The position numbers and the translations under genes were made by a program. Under the pieces are notes generated by a model. It did not search any database, was not told the origin of the DNA, and worked only from the letters and a program-made list of their open reading frames with translations. Source: Pseudomonas sp. GM48 (GTDB lineage: Bacteria > Pseudomonadota > Gammaproteobacteria > Pseudomonadales > Pseudomonadaceae). Taken from it: DNA of 64,000 nt. This document shows positions 1-8,972 of the stretch, one piece after another (the first letter of the stretch is position 1; every line of letters starts with the position of its first letter). The DNA lies in the NCBI RefSeq assembly GCF_000282335.1, contig NZ_AKJM01000045.1, positions 28,422-92,421 on the forward strand. The letters are read 5' to 3'.

Positions 1-713
1 GCAGCGGCAACGGTCTGACGATTTTTTCCCAGGCGTTGAGCGACCAAGGGCTTTTACTCCGCGACGAAGCCTGTCTGCTCAGGGTTCACCACGACAAATC
101 CGACACGCCCTCACCGGGACAGACTTCGGTGAGAACCGCACAAGTCGAGGGCGCAAAGGGTTTCTGGCTTGATCTGGGCCAGCCTGGGTTCGGGCCTTCG
201 GCGGTCAGTGCCGTGGGGGTTGAAACAGCGCTGTTGAATGGCCGCGAACTCAGCCACCTTGAGCAATTGTCGGCACTCAATGGCGCATGGTCGCGCAGCC
301 AGTTCGCGCGGGTCGGTAATCCGCATTGCGTGACGCTGGTCGAAAACGCCGACGACTTGCCGAGCAATGAGCAGATGCGAGAAGCGCAATTGGGTGAAGG
401 GCTGATGCGCATCGCCTACGCGATGCCAACCGGGGCAGGGCGGCCCTGCGTGGCAGGGGTCAATCTGCAATGGGCAATGCGCTTGTCTGACGGGCATATC
501 GCTGCACGGGTGTTCGAGCGGGGCGAGGGACCGACGGAGTCGTCGGGGACCAGTGCCAGTGCGGTGGCATGCGCGGCGTGGCGGGTGGGTTGGGTGACGG
601 CTGGTGAAGTGAAGGTGACGATGCCGGGTGGCACGGCGCCGATCTTGCTGGAAGAGGAGCAGGGGGAGTTGAGTCGGGTCAGCCTGTTTGGTACGGCTCG
701 GTTGATCGATTGA
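1..713 (+). CDS. DapF-family (diaminopimelate epimerase-like) protein, 5' truncated
   Basis: Partial gene: the frame is open from base 3, so the start lies outside the window. The first visible residues, SGNGLTIFSQAL, align with the CGNGAR active-site block of diaminopimelate epimerases, and the later ESSGTSASAV aligns with their ACGTGA block. The two-domain DapF fold is therefore likely. Both positions that hold the catalytic cysteines in true DapF are serine here, so ordinary two-base epimerisation is unlikely. A related isomerase, dehydratase or non-catalytic role is possible. It is probably not the housekeeping dapF. The stop is followed by a REPIN and a convergent cytosine deaminase gene. 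Family membership is fairly sure; the reaction is unknown. Confidence 0.75.
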   Translation, partial: SGNGLTIFSQALSDQGLLLRDEACLLRVHHDKSDTPSPGQTSVRTAQVEGAKGFWLDLGQPGFGPSAVSAVGVETALLNGRELSHLEQLSALNGAWSRSQFARVGNPHCVTLVENADDLPSNEQMREAQLGEGLMRIAYAMPTGAGRPCVAGVNLQWAMRLSDGHIAARVFERGEGPTESSGTSASAVACAAWRVGWVTAGEVKVTMPGGTAPILLEEEQGELSRVSLFGTARLID

Positions 714-725
714 CTTCAAAATAGC

Positions 726-800
726 CTTCGCGAGCAAGCCCGCTCCCACAGGGTTTTGTGAACGACACAAATCCCTGTGGGAGCGGGCTTGCTCGCGAAG
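726..800. repeat. REPIN: inverted pair of REP sequences
   Basis: Two perfectly complementary 28-base arms (726-753 and 773-800) are separated by 19 bases. The core GCGAGCAAGCCCGCTCCCAC is the REP type common in P. fluorescens-group genomes. The element sits between two convergent genes, the usual intergenic position, and could fold into a strong hairpin in either transcript. Confidence 0.95.
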
Positions 801-823
801 AGGCCAGATCAGTCAACACCAAA

Positions 824-852
824 CTCAGCTCAGCTCAGCTCAGCTCAGCTCA
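824..852. repeat. CTCAG pentanucleotide tandem repeat at the codA 3' end
   Basis: Five uninterrupted copies of CTCAG (824-848) are followed by a degenerate sixth. The array covers the stop codon of the deaminase gene on the minus strand (840-842), so slippage there would change the last residues or the stop position of the protein. Confidence 0.9.
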
Positions 853-2084
853 CTGAACTCCACCACCGGCATCGTGCGCTTCATCAACACCTTGCCATTG
901 CGCACCGAGTACAGCGGCAATCCCTGGCTGCGGATCACCTCGTAATCACTCTCCGCCGACAGAATCAGCAGATTCGCCGGCCGTCCACGCTCCAGGCCGT
1001 AGCGATCGCCGAGGTTCATGGCTCTGGCGCTATTGTCCGTCACCAGATCCAGCGCACTTTGCAGGTTGCGATAGCCGAGCATGTGGCAGATATGCAGCCC
1101 GGCTTCGAGCACCCGCAAAATGTTGCCATTGCCCAGCGGATACCATGGGTCGACGATCGAATCCTGGCCGAAGCACACGTTCATGCCTGCTTCCAGCAAC
1201 TCGTTGACCCGGGTTACGCCCCGGCGTTTCGGGAAATTATCGAAGCGCCCTTGCAGGTGGATGCTTTCAGTGGGGCAGGAGACAAAGCTGATCCCCGAAT
1301 GCCCGAGCAAGCGAAACAGTTTGGCGCAGTAGGCGTTGTCGTAGGAGCCCATGGCCGTGGTGTGGCTGGCCGTCACCCGCGAACCCATGTCGCGGCTGCG
1401 AGCCTCTTCGGCCAGTACTTCGAGAAAGCGTGAATGCGGGTCGTCGGTTTCGTCGCAATGCACGTCCACCAGGCAACCGCTGCGTTCAGCCAGGTCCATC
1501 AGGAACTTCACCGAACTGACGCCCTGATCGCGGGTGTATTCGAAATGCGGAATGCCACCCACCACGTCCGCGCCCATGCGGATGGCTTCCTCCATTAATT
1601 GGCGACCATTGCGGTAGGACTCGATGCCTTCCTGGGGGAACGCGACGATTTGCAGGTCGACCAGGTGTCGGCTTTCCTCGCGCACTTCGAGCATGGCTTT
1701 AAGCGCGGTCAGATGCGGGTCGGTGACATCGACGTGGGTGCGCACATGCTGGATGCCGTGGGCGGCGAGGGTCTGAATGGTTTTTTTCGCCCGGTTCTTG
1801 GTGTCTTCCAGGGTGATGGTCGCCTTGCGCTCGCCCCAGCACTCGATGCCTTCGAACAGCGTGCCGCTCATGTTCCAGCGCGGTTCACCGGCGGTCAGGG
1901 TCGCATCGAGGTGGATGTGCGGCTCGACAAAGGGCGGCACCACCAGATTGCCACCGGCATCCAGATCGTCAGGGCCCAGCGTCGGGGCTTCGATCTGGCG
2001 GGTGACGCTGCTGATCAGGCCGTTTTCCAGGTACAACTCATGCAGGCCTTCCTGGTTGCGCAGACGGGCATTGATGATATGCAT
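840..2084 (-). CDS. codA: Cytosine deaminase
   Basis: Amidohydrolase-fold enzyme of about 414 residues, close to the 427 of E. coli CodA; it deaminates cytosine to uracil in pyrimidine salvage. Visible metal and active-site motifs run in the expected order: HIHLD near residue 56, VDVHCDETDD near 205, SHTTAMGSY near 240 and FGQDSIVDPWYPLGNGN near 305. The start is the ATG at 2084, because the protein family begins MHIINARL and AAAGGA lies 8-9 bases upstream; the frame is open further upstream, but that extension shows no homology. No permease gene (codB) is adjacent. The last residues are encoded in a CTCAG tandem repeat, so the C-terminus may vary between strains. Confidence 0.92.
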   Translation of the reverse strand: MHIINARLRNQEGLHELYLENGLISSVTRQIEAPTLGPDDLDAGGNLVVPPFVEPHIHLDATLTAGEPRWNMSGTLFEGIECWGERKATITLEDTKNRAKKTIQTLAAHGIQHVRTHVDVTDPHLTALKAMLEVREESRHLVDLQIVAFPQEGIESYRNGRQLMEEAIRMGADVVGGIPHFEYTRDQGVSSVKFLMDLAERSGCLVDVHCDETDDPHSRFLEVLAEEARSRDMGSRVTASHTTAMGSYDNAYCAKLFRLLGHSGISFVSCPTESIHLQGRFDNFPKRRGVTRVNELLEAGMNVCFGQDSIVDPWYPLGNGNILRVLEAGLHICHMLGYRNLQSALDLVTDNSARAMNLGDRYGLERGRPANLLILSAESDYEVIRSQGLPLYSVRNGKVLMKRTMPVVEFSELS

Positions 2085-2180
2085 CAGGCAGATCCTTTTA
2101 GCGAGTCGAGTAGTCAATACCTTTACGTTAGCTCGGGGGTGGCAACCCCTGCCAGTGACATTGATCAGCACAATCCAAAT

Positions 2181-2214
2181 GTGGGAGCGGGTTTGCCCGC
2201 GAAGAGGCTGGTTC
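2181..2214. repeat. Single REP sequence
   Basis: One REP unit (GTGGGAGCGGGTTTGCCCGC core) lies between the start of codA and the end of the SNF2 helicase gene. It is a slightly diverged variant of the units at 726-800 and has no inverted partner nearby. Confidence 0.85.
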
Positions 2215-2228
2215 AGGTACCGCCAATC

Positions 2229-4922
2229 TCAGCGTTTTTCGAGGTTTTCCGGAAGTGGCGCAAACAACGCCTCGATATCATCGCTCTGCAGTTTCCAGTC
2301 CCCGGCCTTGCGCCCATCCAGCACGCCGGCCGCGAGGTCGGACTTTTCCTTTTGCAGGTGCTGAATCTTTTCTTCCACCGTACCGCGCGCAATCAATTTG
2401 TAAACGAACACCGGCTTCTCTTGGCCGATGCGATACGCCCGGTCGGTCGCCTGGTTTTCTGTCGCCGGGTTCCACCAGGGGTCGTAATGAATCACGGTGT
2501 CCGCTTCGGTCAGGTTCAGGCCAACGCCACCGGCTTTCAGGCTGATCAGAAAAATCTGACGTTTGCCGCTTTGGAATTCCTTCACGGGTGTGCGGCGGTC
2601 ACGGGTCTGGCCGGTCAGCAGGGCGTAGGCCACGCCGCGTTTGTTCAGCTCGTCTTCGATCAGCGACAGCATTGAAGTGAACTGCGAGAACAGCAGGATC
2701 CGCCGACCCTCCTCGAACAGTTCTTCGAGCATTTCCATCAGGCTGTCGAGCTTGCCTGACGTGCTGCCACGGCTTGGCAGGGTCGCCTCATTGACCAGGC
2801 GCAAATCGCAGCACACCTGACGCAGCTTGAGCAGTGCTTCCAGAATGATGATCTGGCTGCGGGCCACGCCTTTGCGGGTGATCTCGTCGCGGACTTTCTT
2901 GTCCATGGCCAGGCGCATGGTTTCGTACACATCGCGTTGGGCCTCGTTGAGTTCGACCCAGTGGATAATCTCGGTTTTCGGCGGCAACTCGGTGGCCACC
3001 TGTTCCTTGGTGCGGCGCAGCAGGAAAGGTTTGATCCGGCCGTTGAGGTGCTGAAGCCTGACCTCGCTGGTGCGTTTTTCAATCGGCACGCGGTAATCGC
3101 GGTTGAAGCTTTTGACGTCGCCAAGCCAGCCAGGCAAGAGGAAGTGAAACAGCGACCACAGTTCACCGAGATGGTTTTCCAGCGGTGTCCCGCTCAGGCA
3201 CAGGCGCTGCCGGGCATTCAGCTCGCGGGCAGCCTGGGCGGCCTTGCTGCCGGGGTTCTTTATGTATTGCGCTTCATCCAGCACCAGGACGTGCAATGGC
3301 TGCGCGGCCAGGCGTTCGACATCCTTGGGCAGCAGCGCATAGGTGGTCAGGATCAGATCGTAATCAGCCAGCTTGTCGAAGTGTTTTTTGCGGCTGGCAC
3401 CGCAGAGCGCCAGTACTTTGAGCTGCGGCGTAAAGTGTGCCGCTTCGTCGAGCCAATTGGGGATCAGGCTGGTCGGCATCACGACCATGCACGGCCGATC
3501 GAGGCGGCCGGCGTTTTTCTCGCTCAGAACGTGCGCCAGTGTCTGTAGGGTTTTGCCCAGGCCCATGTCGTCCGCGAGAATTCCGCCCACGTCCAGTTGC
3601 CGCAGCGATTGCATCCAGCTCAAGCCCTCAAGCTGATACGGGCGCAGCGTCGCATTCAAACCTTCCGGGGCGGTGGCCGTGTGGTCCTTGATGTCGCGCA
3701 AGCGCTGGGCAAAGGTGCGGATCTGTTCTCCACCCTCCCAGAGCAGTGGCATGTCTTCCAGCGGGTTCAGGCGCGTGGCATCGGCCTTGCTCAGACGCAG
3801 CGTGGTTTCGCCGGGCTCCTGCAGGTAGAACTCGCCGAGAGTTGCCAGTACCGGCTTCAAGCGGCCAAAGGGCAGGGCGACTTGCAGCGGGCCGTACTCG
3901 GAGTTCGGACGATTGGGGATGTTGACCAGGATCAACTCGTCGTCGCGTCGTCGGGCCAGGCGTTCCGGGTTGAGGATTTCGGTGTGGGAGCGCATCAGGT
4001 TGAGCAGGATCGGCAACAGGCTCAGGCGTTCGCCGTTGACGATGATCCCCAGTTCCAGATCGAACCAGTCGCGCTCCGGTGCCTGGTCGACAGTGGCGTA
4101 CCAGTCGTCTACCGCGGTCAGGTCGAAACCGAAGTCCTCGTCGATCTGCAATTCCCAGCCTTGGGTGCGCAACTTCGGCAGTTCATTGAGAGTAAAGGTC
4201 AGCCAGGCGCTGTCATTGACCATCTCGAACAGCTCGCCGGCACTTTCCGGCAACGCCTTGCTTTGCCGGGTGGCGACTTTGAAGCCGAGGATTCGCAACT
4301 GTTCCCGGTAGGACTGTTCAACTTCCGGGTGGCGTTTTATCCGCAGCGTCTGGCTTTCCTGGCGAATCAGGATGTCGGAATTCTTCTGTCCGGAAACATA
4401 TTCGTCCAGATAGCTGAAGGACAGCGCCGCGCGATGCTGAATGTAACGCTGCATTCGGCCGTTGCGCGGTTCGAAGGCGCTGAACTCGATGCTGGCCAGC
4501 CACAGGCGCGGTACCGGTTGCACATTGTCCACCAGCACTTGTGGCGGTGCTTTCGGGCTGCGGTTTTCCAGGACTGCCTGGAGTTTTTCCAGGAGTTCGG
4601 CGTCTTTGGCGGCAGCGGGGTAGTCGAGGGTTTCCTGCACTTGCAGGAGCACCGCTGCACAATGTTTGCAGTTGTTGTGGACCGGGCAGGAGCATGTGGC
4701 GTCGACCATCAGCAGGGTGCCCTTGGCTGACTCGCGCAGGCGAATGGTCTGGCGGTAAACGTTACCGCCAGAGCCCTCGCAAGCGGCGATGATCGTGGCG
4801 TCGCCGGCCTCGACGATGCGAACACGATTCTCCAGCGCGTAGCGGCGGCCACGTTCCAGGCTCTGTTCCTTGAATCGGCTGACCCAGGACGGCGCCAGGG
4901 GTTTGCTCAGGGTCGCAGACAT
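2229..4922 (-). CDS. SNF2-family DEAD/DEAH-box helicase with SWIM zinc finger
   Basis: Protein of 897 residues with a bacterial SNF2/RapA-like layout. An N-terminal SWIM zinc finger (CSCPVHNNCKHC, about 76-87) is followed by a middle domain and a helicase core. The core has Walker A DDMGLGKT near 460, Walker B DEAQ near 555, SGTPLENHLGELWS near 585 and the C-terminal ATDRAYRIGQ near 840. Such proteins use ATP to translocate on double-stranded DNA and are thought to remodel protein-DNA complexes; the specific role here is unknown. It starts 11 bases after the csiV stop, so the two are probably cotranscribed. The bases before the ATG read TTGACCTCCTT, which is an anti-Shine-Dalgarno sequence and not a ribosome binding site. 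Confidence 0.93.
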   Translation of the reverse strand: MSATLSKPLAPSWVSRFKEQSLERGRRYALENRVRIVEAGDATIIAACEGSGGNVYRQTIRLRESAKGTLLMVDATCSCPVHNNCKHCAAVLLQVQETLDYPAAAKDAELLEKLQAVLENRSPKAPPQVLVDNVQPVPRLWLASIEFSAFEPRNGRMQRYIQHRAALSFSYLDEYVSGQKNSDILIRQESQTLRIKRHPEVEQSYREQLRILGFKVATRQSKALPESAGELFEMVNDSAWLTFTLNELPKLRTQGWELQIDEDFGFDLTAVDDWYATVDQAPERDWFDLELGIIVNGERLSLLPILLNLMRSHTEILNPERLARRRDDELILVNIPNRPNSEYGPLQVALPFGRLKPVLATLGEFYLQEPGETTLRLSKADATRLNPLEDMPLLWEGGEQIRTFAQRLRDIKDHTATAPEGLNATLRPYQLEGLSWMQSLRQLDVGGILADDMGLGKTLQTLAHVLSEKNAGRLDRPCMVVMPTSLIPNWLDEAAHFTPQLKVLALCGASRKKHFDKLADYDLILTTYALLPKDVERLAAQPLHVLVLDEAQYIKNPGSKAAQAARELNARQRLCLSGTPLENHLGELWSLFHFLLPGWLGDVKSFNRDYRVPIEKRTSEVRLQHLNGRIKPFLLRRTKEQVATELPPKTEIIHWVELNEAQRDVYETMRLAMDKKVRDEITRKGVARSQIIILEALLKLRQVCCDLRLVNEATLPSRGSTSGKLDSLMEMLEELFEEGRRILLFSQFTSMLSLIEDELNKRGVAYALLTGQTRDRRTPVKEFQSGKRQIFLISLKAGGVGLNLTEADTVIHYDPWWNPATENQATDRAYRIGQEKPVFVYKLIARGTVEEKIQHLQKEKSDLAAGVLDGRKAGDWKLQSDDIEALFAPLPENLEKR

Positions 4923-4933
4923 AAGGAGGTCAA

Positions 4934-5512
4934 TCAGTCCGGAATTTCTTCGGGGACTGGCCGAGGTGCAGGGGCGGTCAGTGAAGTGATCTTGATCAAC
5001 AGGCCGAGGTGGCCGTTGTCGAGGAAGTTCAATTGGCCGTTCTTGGTGTGGCTTTCCTGTTTCAGGCGCTCGCTGGCTGTCACCATGCCATTGCCGTCGA
5101 TCTGGTTAACCCAGAAATCGGCGTCGACGTCGGTGAATCGTCCGAGTTTCATGCTCAGCGTGCCCTCGATCGGGAACTGACCATATTGTTCCTTGCCGTC
5201 GCTGATCGCCACTTTGCTGGCGTTTTCGCCGAGAGTCTGTTGCCAGGCCTTGTGCAGCAATACCGTGTAGTCGGCGCTGCTGGTGAGTTTTTCCACCTCG
5301 CCATTCAGGCTTGGCGTGCGCAGGCTGTCGGGGCTGACGGGTTGGGCGCCAGCGGCCCAGTCTTCCGGTGCAGCGCGGCTGACAATCGCCGGTACGGCGT
5401 TTTGCCGGACCAGAATCATTTCGACCTGATACAGGTCATCGGCAAATGCCGTGGGTGCGACCAGCGCTGGCATCAGCAGGGTCAGCAAGGTCAGTGAGCG
5501 AAACAGGCGCAT
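4934..5512 (-). CDS. csiV: CsiV-family exported protein
   Basis: Secreted or periplasmic protein of 192 residues. A clear Sec signal peptide (MRLFRSLTLLTLLMPALVAP, cleavage near AFA-DDLYQ) is followed by the YQVEMILVRQ strand typical of the CsiV family, described as peptidoglycan-binding in Shewanella. The C-terminus is proline-rich. It lies between mfd (10 bases upstream, same strand) and the SNF2 gene, the order I recall for Pseudomonas (the PA3002-PA3003 region). The ATG at 5512 is supported by the signal peptide. The molecular function in Pseudomonas is not established; the family call rests on recalled sequence character and synteny. Confidence 0.75.
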   Translation of the reverse strand: MRLFRSLTLLTLLMPALVAPTAFADDLYQVEMILVRQNAVPAIVSRAAPEDWAAGAQPVSPDSLRTPSLNGEVEKLTSSADYTVLLHKAWQQTLGENASKVAISDGKEQYGQFPIEGTLSMKLGRFTDVDADFWVNQIDGNGMVTASERLKQESHTKNGQLNFLDNGHLGLLIKITSLTAPAPRPVPEEIPD

Positions 5513-5522
5513 GCGGCGTCCT

Positions 5523-8500
5523 TCAAGCAGTTTTCGGAACGAGGCGCTCGAACAGCGCCTCTACAGTATTAAAGCGCTCTTCCGGGCGCTCCATTGGAAC
5601 CATGAACTTGAACATCGTGGCGCCTTCGAATTTGTAGCGTTTTGGCTGGCTCTGGATCAGCTTGATCAGGGTCAACGGGTCGACCGGCGTTTGTGCGGCG
5701 AACTCGACGCGGCCGCCTTGCGGGCCGCCATCGACTTTCTTGATGCCCAGTTGCTCGGCCTGCAATTTCAATGCAGTGATGCGGATCAGGTTCTTGGTCG
5801 GTTCCGGCAACAGGCCGAAACGATCGATCATCTCCACCTGCAAATCCTTGAGGCCGTCCTCATCGGTGGCCGAGGCAATGCGCTTGTAGAGAATCAGGCG
5901 GGCGTGGACGTCCGGCAGATAGTCCTCGGGAATCAACGCCGGTACGCGCAAGTTGACTTCCGGACCGCCGCCGAGCGGTTGGTCGAGGTTCGGCTGCTCG
6001 CCCTTGCGGATCGACTTCACTGCGCGCTCGAGCATTTCCATGTACAGCGTAAATCCGACAGCCTGGATCTGCCCGCTCTGGCCGTCACCGAGCAGTTCGC
6101 CGGCACCACGGATTTCCAGGTCGTTGGTCGCAAGCACGAAGCCCGCGCCGAGGTCCTGGGTGTTGGCAATCGCTTCCAGGCGCTTTTCGGCGTCCGGGGT
6201 GATTTGCTGGCGCGGTGGCGTCAGCAGATAGGCGTAGGCCTGGTGGTGGCTGCGTCCGACCCGGCCGCGCAACTGGTGCAGCTGTGCCAGGCCGAACTTG
6301 TCGGCACGCTCGATGATGATGGTGTTGGCGCTCGGTACGTCGATGCCGGTCTCGATGATGGTCGAGGCGATCAGCACGTTGAAGCGCTTGTGGTAGAAGT
6401 CGCTCATCACCTGTTCGAGTTCGCGTTCGCGCATCTGCCCGTGACCGATGCCGATCCGTGCTTCCGGTACCAGCTCGGCGAGGTCGGCGGCGCATTTCTC
6501 GATGGTCTTCACGTCGTTGTGCAGGTAATAGACCTGGCCGCCACGCAGCAACTCACGCAGCAAGGCCTCTTTGACCGTGCTCTTGTTCTGCTCCATGACG
6601 AAGGTGCGTACCGACAGGCGACGGGCCGGCGGCGTGGCGATGATCGACAGGTCGCGCATGCCCGACACCGCCATGTTCAGCGTGCGCGGAATCGGTGTGG
6701 CGGTCAGGGTCAGGATGTCGACTTCGCTGCGCAGGGCCTTGAGCTGTTCTTTCTGACGGACACCGAAGCGGTGTTCTTCGTCGATGATGACCAGTCCGAG
6801 GTTTTTGATCTTCACGTCGTCCTGCAGCAACTTGTGAGTGCCGATGACGATGTCGATCTTGCCTTCGGCCAGATCGGCGACCGCCGCATTCACTTCCTTG
6901 GCCGACTTGAAGCGGCTCATCACTTCCACGGTCACCGGCCAGTCGGCGAAGCGGTCGCGGAAGCTGTTGTAATGCTGCTGGGCGAGCAGGGTGGTCGGCA
7001 CCAGAATCGCCACTTGGCGACCGCCGTGGACTGCAATGAACGCGGCGCGCATCGCCACTTCGGTCTTGCCGAAGCCGACGTCGCCGCACACCAGACGGTC
7101 CATTGGCTTGGGCGCGAGCATGTCTTCGCGCACCGCTTCGATGGTGGTTTGCTGGTCGGGGGTTTCTTCGAACGGGAAACCGGCGCTGAAGGTGGCGTAG
7201 TCGGCTTTCGGATCGGCGAAAGCGTAGCCTTCACGGGCGGCGCGGCGTGCATAGATGTCGAGCAGCTCGGCGGCCACGTCGCGTACCTGTTCGGCGGCTT
7301 TGCGCTTGGCCTTTTGCCAGGTTTCGGAGCCGAGGCGGTGCAGCGGGGCCAGGGCATCGTCGCTGCCGGTGTAGCGGGCGATCAGGTGCAGGTTGGCCAC
7401 CGGCACATAAAGCTTGGCGCCTTCGGCGTATTCCAGGGCGAGGAATTCAGCGGTCTGGTTGTCGATTTCCAGGGTTGCCAGGCCCAGGTAGCGCCCGACG
7501 CCGTGGTCGATGTGCACCACGGGCGCGCCTTCACGCAGTTCGGTGAGGTTCTTGATGACGGCATCGTTGTTGGCATCGGCGCGCTTTTCGCGGCGACGAC
7601 GCTGCATCACGCGCTGGCCGAATAACGGACTTTCTGCGACGAGGGCAAGAGCCGGGTCGTCGAGCAGCAAGCCTTCGTCGAGCGGGGCGATGGTGATCGC
7701 CAGGCGCTCCTTGCCGGCGACAAAGTCCGGCCAGCTGTCGACGGTTTTCGGTCGCAGCTTCAGGCGTTCCAGCAACTCCAGCAGCACTTCGCGCCGGCCC
7801 GCGGATTCGGCGGTGAACAGCACGCGACCGGGAAATTCGTCGAGGAAGCTCGACAGCGCCGCCAACGGCTGGGTGGCCTTGGCTTCGATGGCAAGGTTCG
7901 GCAGTTCCCGGGAAGGGAAGCGCTCGCGACCGGCGCCGGTTTCCACGTCCTGTTGACTGGCAACCACCCGCGGCCAGTTTTTCAGGCGGGCGAAGCAGTC
8001 TTCCACCGGCAAGAACAATTCGGCCGGTGGTAATAAAGGACGGGATGGATCGACGCGGCGTTCTTCATAACGATTGCGCACGTCGTTCCAGAAGTTTTCC
8101 GCCGCTTGCTCGATGCCCGGCAGGGAAAACACTTGCGTGTCCTGGGGCAAATAATCGAACAGCGTCGATGTTTCTTCGAAGAACAGCGGCAGGTAGTACT
8201 CGATGCCGGCCGGAGTAATCCCGCTGCTCAAGTCCTGGAAGATCGGGCAACGGCGGAAGTCGACGTCAAAACGCTCACGGAAGCGTGCCTTGAAACGGGT
8301 GACCGCTTCTTTCTGTAGCGGAAATTCCCTGGCCGGCAACAGCTTGACCGAGTCGACCTTGTCGATGGAGCGCTGGTTCTCCGGGTCGAAGGTGCGCAGG
8401 GTTTCGATTTCGTCATCGAACAGGTCGATGCGATACGGCAACTTGCTGCCCATCGGGAACAGATCGATCAGCGAACCGCGAACGGTGAATTCGCCGTGCT

Positions 8501-8972
8501 CATACACCGTATCGACATAACGATAACCCGTGGCTTCGAGCCGGGTACGCATTTGCTCGACGTCGAGTTTCTGGCCGATATCCAGCACCAGGCTGCTGCC
8601 GAGCAGGAATTTGGTCGGTGCGAGGCGATGCAGGGCGGTCGTGATCGGCACCACCAGCACGCCATGGCTCAGTTCCGGCAACCGATACAGGCTGGCAATG
8701 CGCTGGGAAATAATGTCCTGGTGCGGCGAGAACAGGTCGTAGGGCAGGGTTTCCCAGTCGGGAAAGTGCAATACGGGCAAATCCGGGGCGAAGAAACCCA
8801 GCTCCTGTTCCAGCCGTTCGGCACTTTGGCTGTCGGCGGTCAGTAGCAGGGTAAAGCGCTTGGCAGCGCTGGCGGCCTCGGCGATGGCCAGGCTCAGGGC
8901 GGCACCGGGCAGGTTGCCCCAGTGCTGTTTACCTGCCGCGGCAGGGAGAAGCGGTAGACGCAGAACGGGCAC
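5523..8972 (-). CDS. mfd: Transcription-repair coupling factor
   Basis: Mfd of 1149 residues, the usual full length. It removes RNA polymerase stalled at DNA lesions and recruits UvrA. The N-terminal UvrB-like part is followed by the RNA polymerase-interacting region (AVVHIDHGVGRYLGL-like block near 480-490) and a RecG-type translocase with Walker A GDVGFGKTEVAM near 625, DEEHRFG near 725, LTATPIPRTLN near 755 and RGRVGRSHHQAYAYLL near 910. The C-terminal UvrA-inhibitory domain is also complete. The start chosen is the GTG at 8972, with GGAG about 11 bases upstream. It heads an apparent mfd-csiV-SNF2 transcription unit and is divergent from the GAPDH gene. Confidence 0.97.
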   Translation of the reverse strand: MPVLRLPLLPAAAGKQHWGNLPGAALSLAIAEAASAAKRFTLLLTADSQSAERLEQELGFFAPDLPVLHFPDWETLPYDLFSPHQDIISQRIASLYRLPELSHGVLVVPITTALHRLAPTKFLLGSSLVLDIGQKLDVEQMRTRLEATGYRYVDTVYEHGEFTVRGSLIDLFPMGSKLPYRIDLFDDEIETLRTFDPENQRSIDKVDSVKLLPAREFPLQKEAVTRFKARFRERFDVDFRRCPIFQDLSSGITPAGIEYYLPLFFEETSTLFDYLPQDTQVFSLPGIEQAAENFWNDVRNRYEERRVDPSRPLLPPAELFLPVEDCFARLKNWPRVVASQQDVETGAGRERFPSRELPNLAIEAKATQPLAALSSFLDEFPGRVLFTAESAGRREVLLELLERLKLRPKTVDSWPDFVAGKERLAITIAPLDEGLLLDDPALALVAESPLFGQRVMQRRRREKRADANNDAVIKNLTELREGAPVVHIDHGVGRYLGLATLEIDNQTAEFLALEYAEGAKLYVPVANLHLIARYTGSDDALAPLHRLGSETWQKAKRKAAEQVRDVAAELLDIYARRAAREGYAFADPKADYATFSAGFPFEETPDQQTTIEAVREDMLAPKPMDRLVCGDVGFGKTEVAMRAAFIAVHGGRQVAILVPTTLLAQQHYNSFRDRFADWPVTVEVMSRFKSAKEVNAAVADLAEGKIDIVIGTHKLLQDDVKIKNLGLVIIDEEHRFGVRQKEQLKALRSEVDILTLTATPIPRTLNMAVSGMRDLSIIATPPARRLSVRTFVMEQNKSTVKEALLRELLRGGQVYYLHNDVKTIEKCAADLAELVPEARIGIGHGQMRERELEQVMSDFYHKRFNVLIASTIIETGIDVPSANTIIIERADKFGLAQLHQLRGRVGRSHHQAYAYLLTPPRQQITPDAEKRLEAIANTQDLGAGFVLATNDLEIRGAGELLGDGQSGQIQAVGFTLYMEMLERAVKSIRKGEQPNLDQPLGGGPEVNLRVPALIPEDYLPDVHARLILYKRIASATDEDGLKDLQVEMIDRFGLLPEPTKNLIRITALKLQAEQLGIKKVDGGPQGGRVEFAAQTPVDPLTLIKLIQSQPKRYKFEGATMFKFMVPMERPEERFNTVEALFERLVPKTA

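Noticed and set aside
5451..7625. Very long plus-strand open frame opposite mfd
   Set aside because: It lies wholly antisense to a clear Mfd, shows no family motifs, and is explained by third-position GC bias. The same applies to other long frames opposite the helicase, GAPDH, sth, copA and lol genes.
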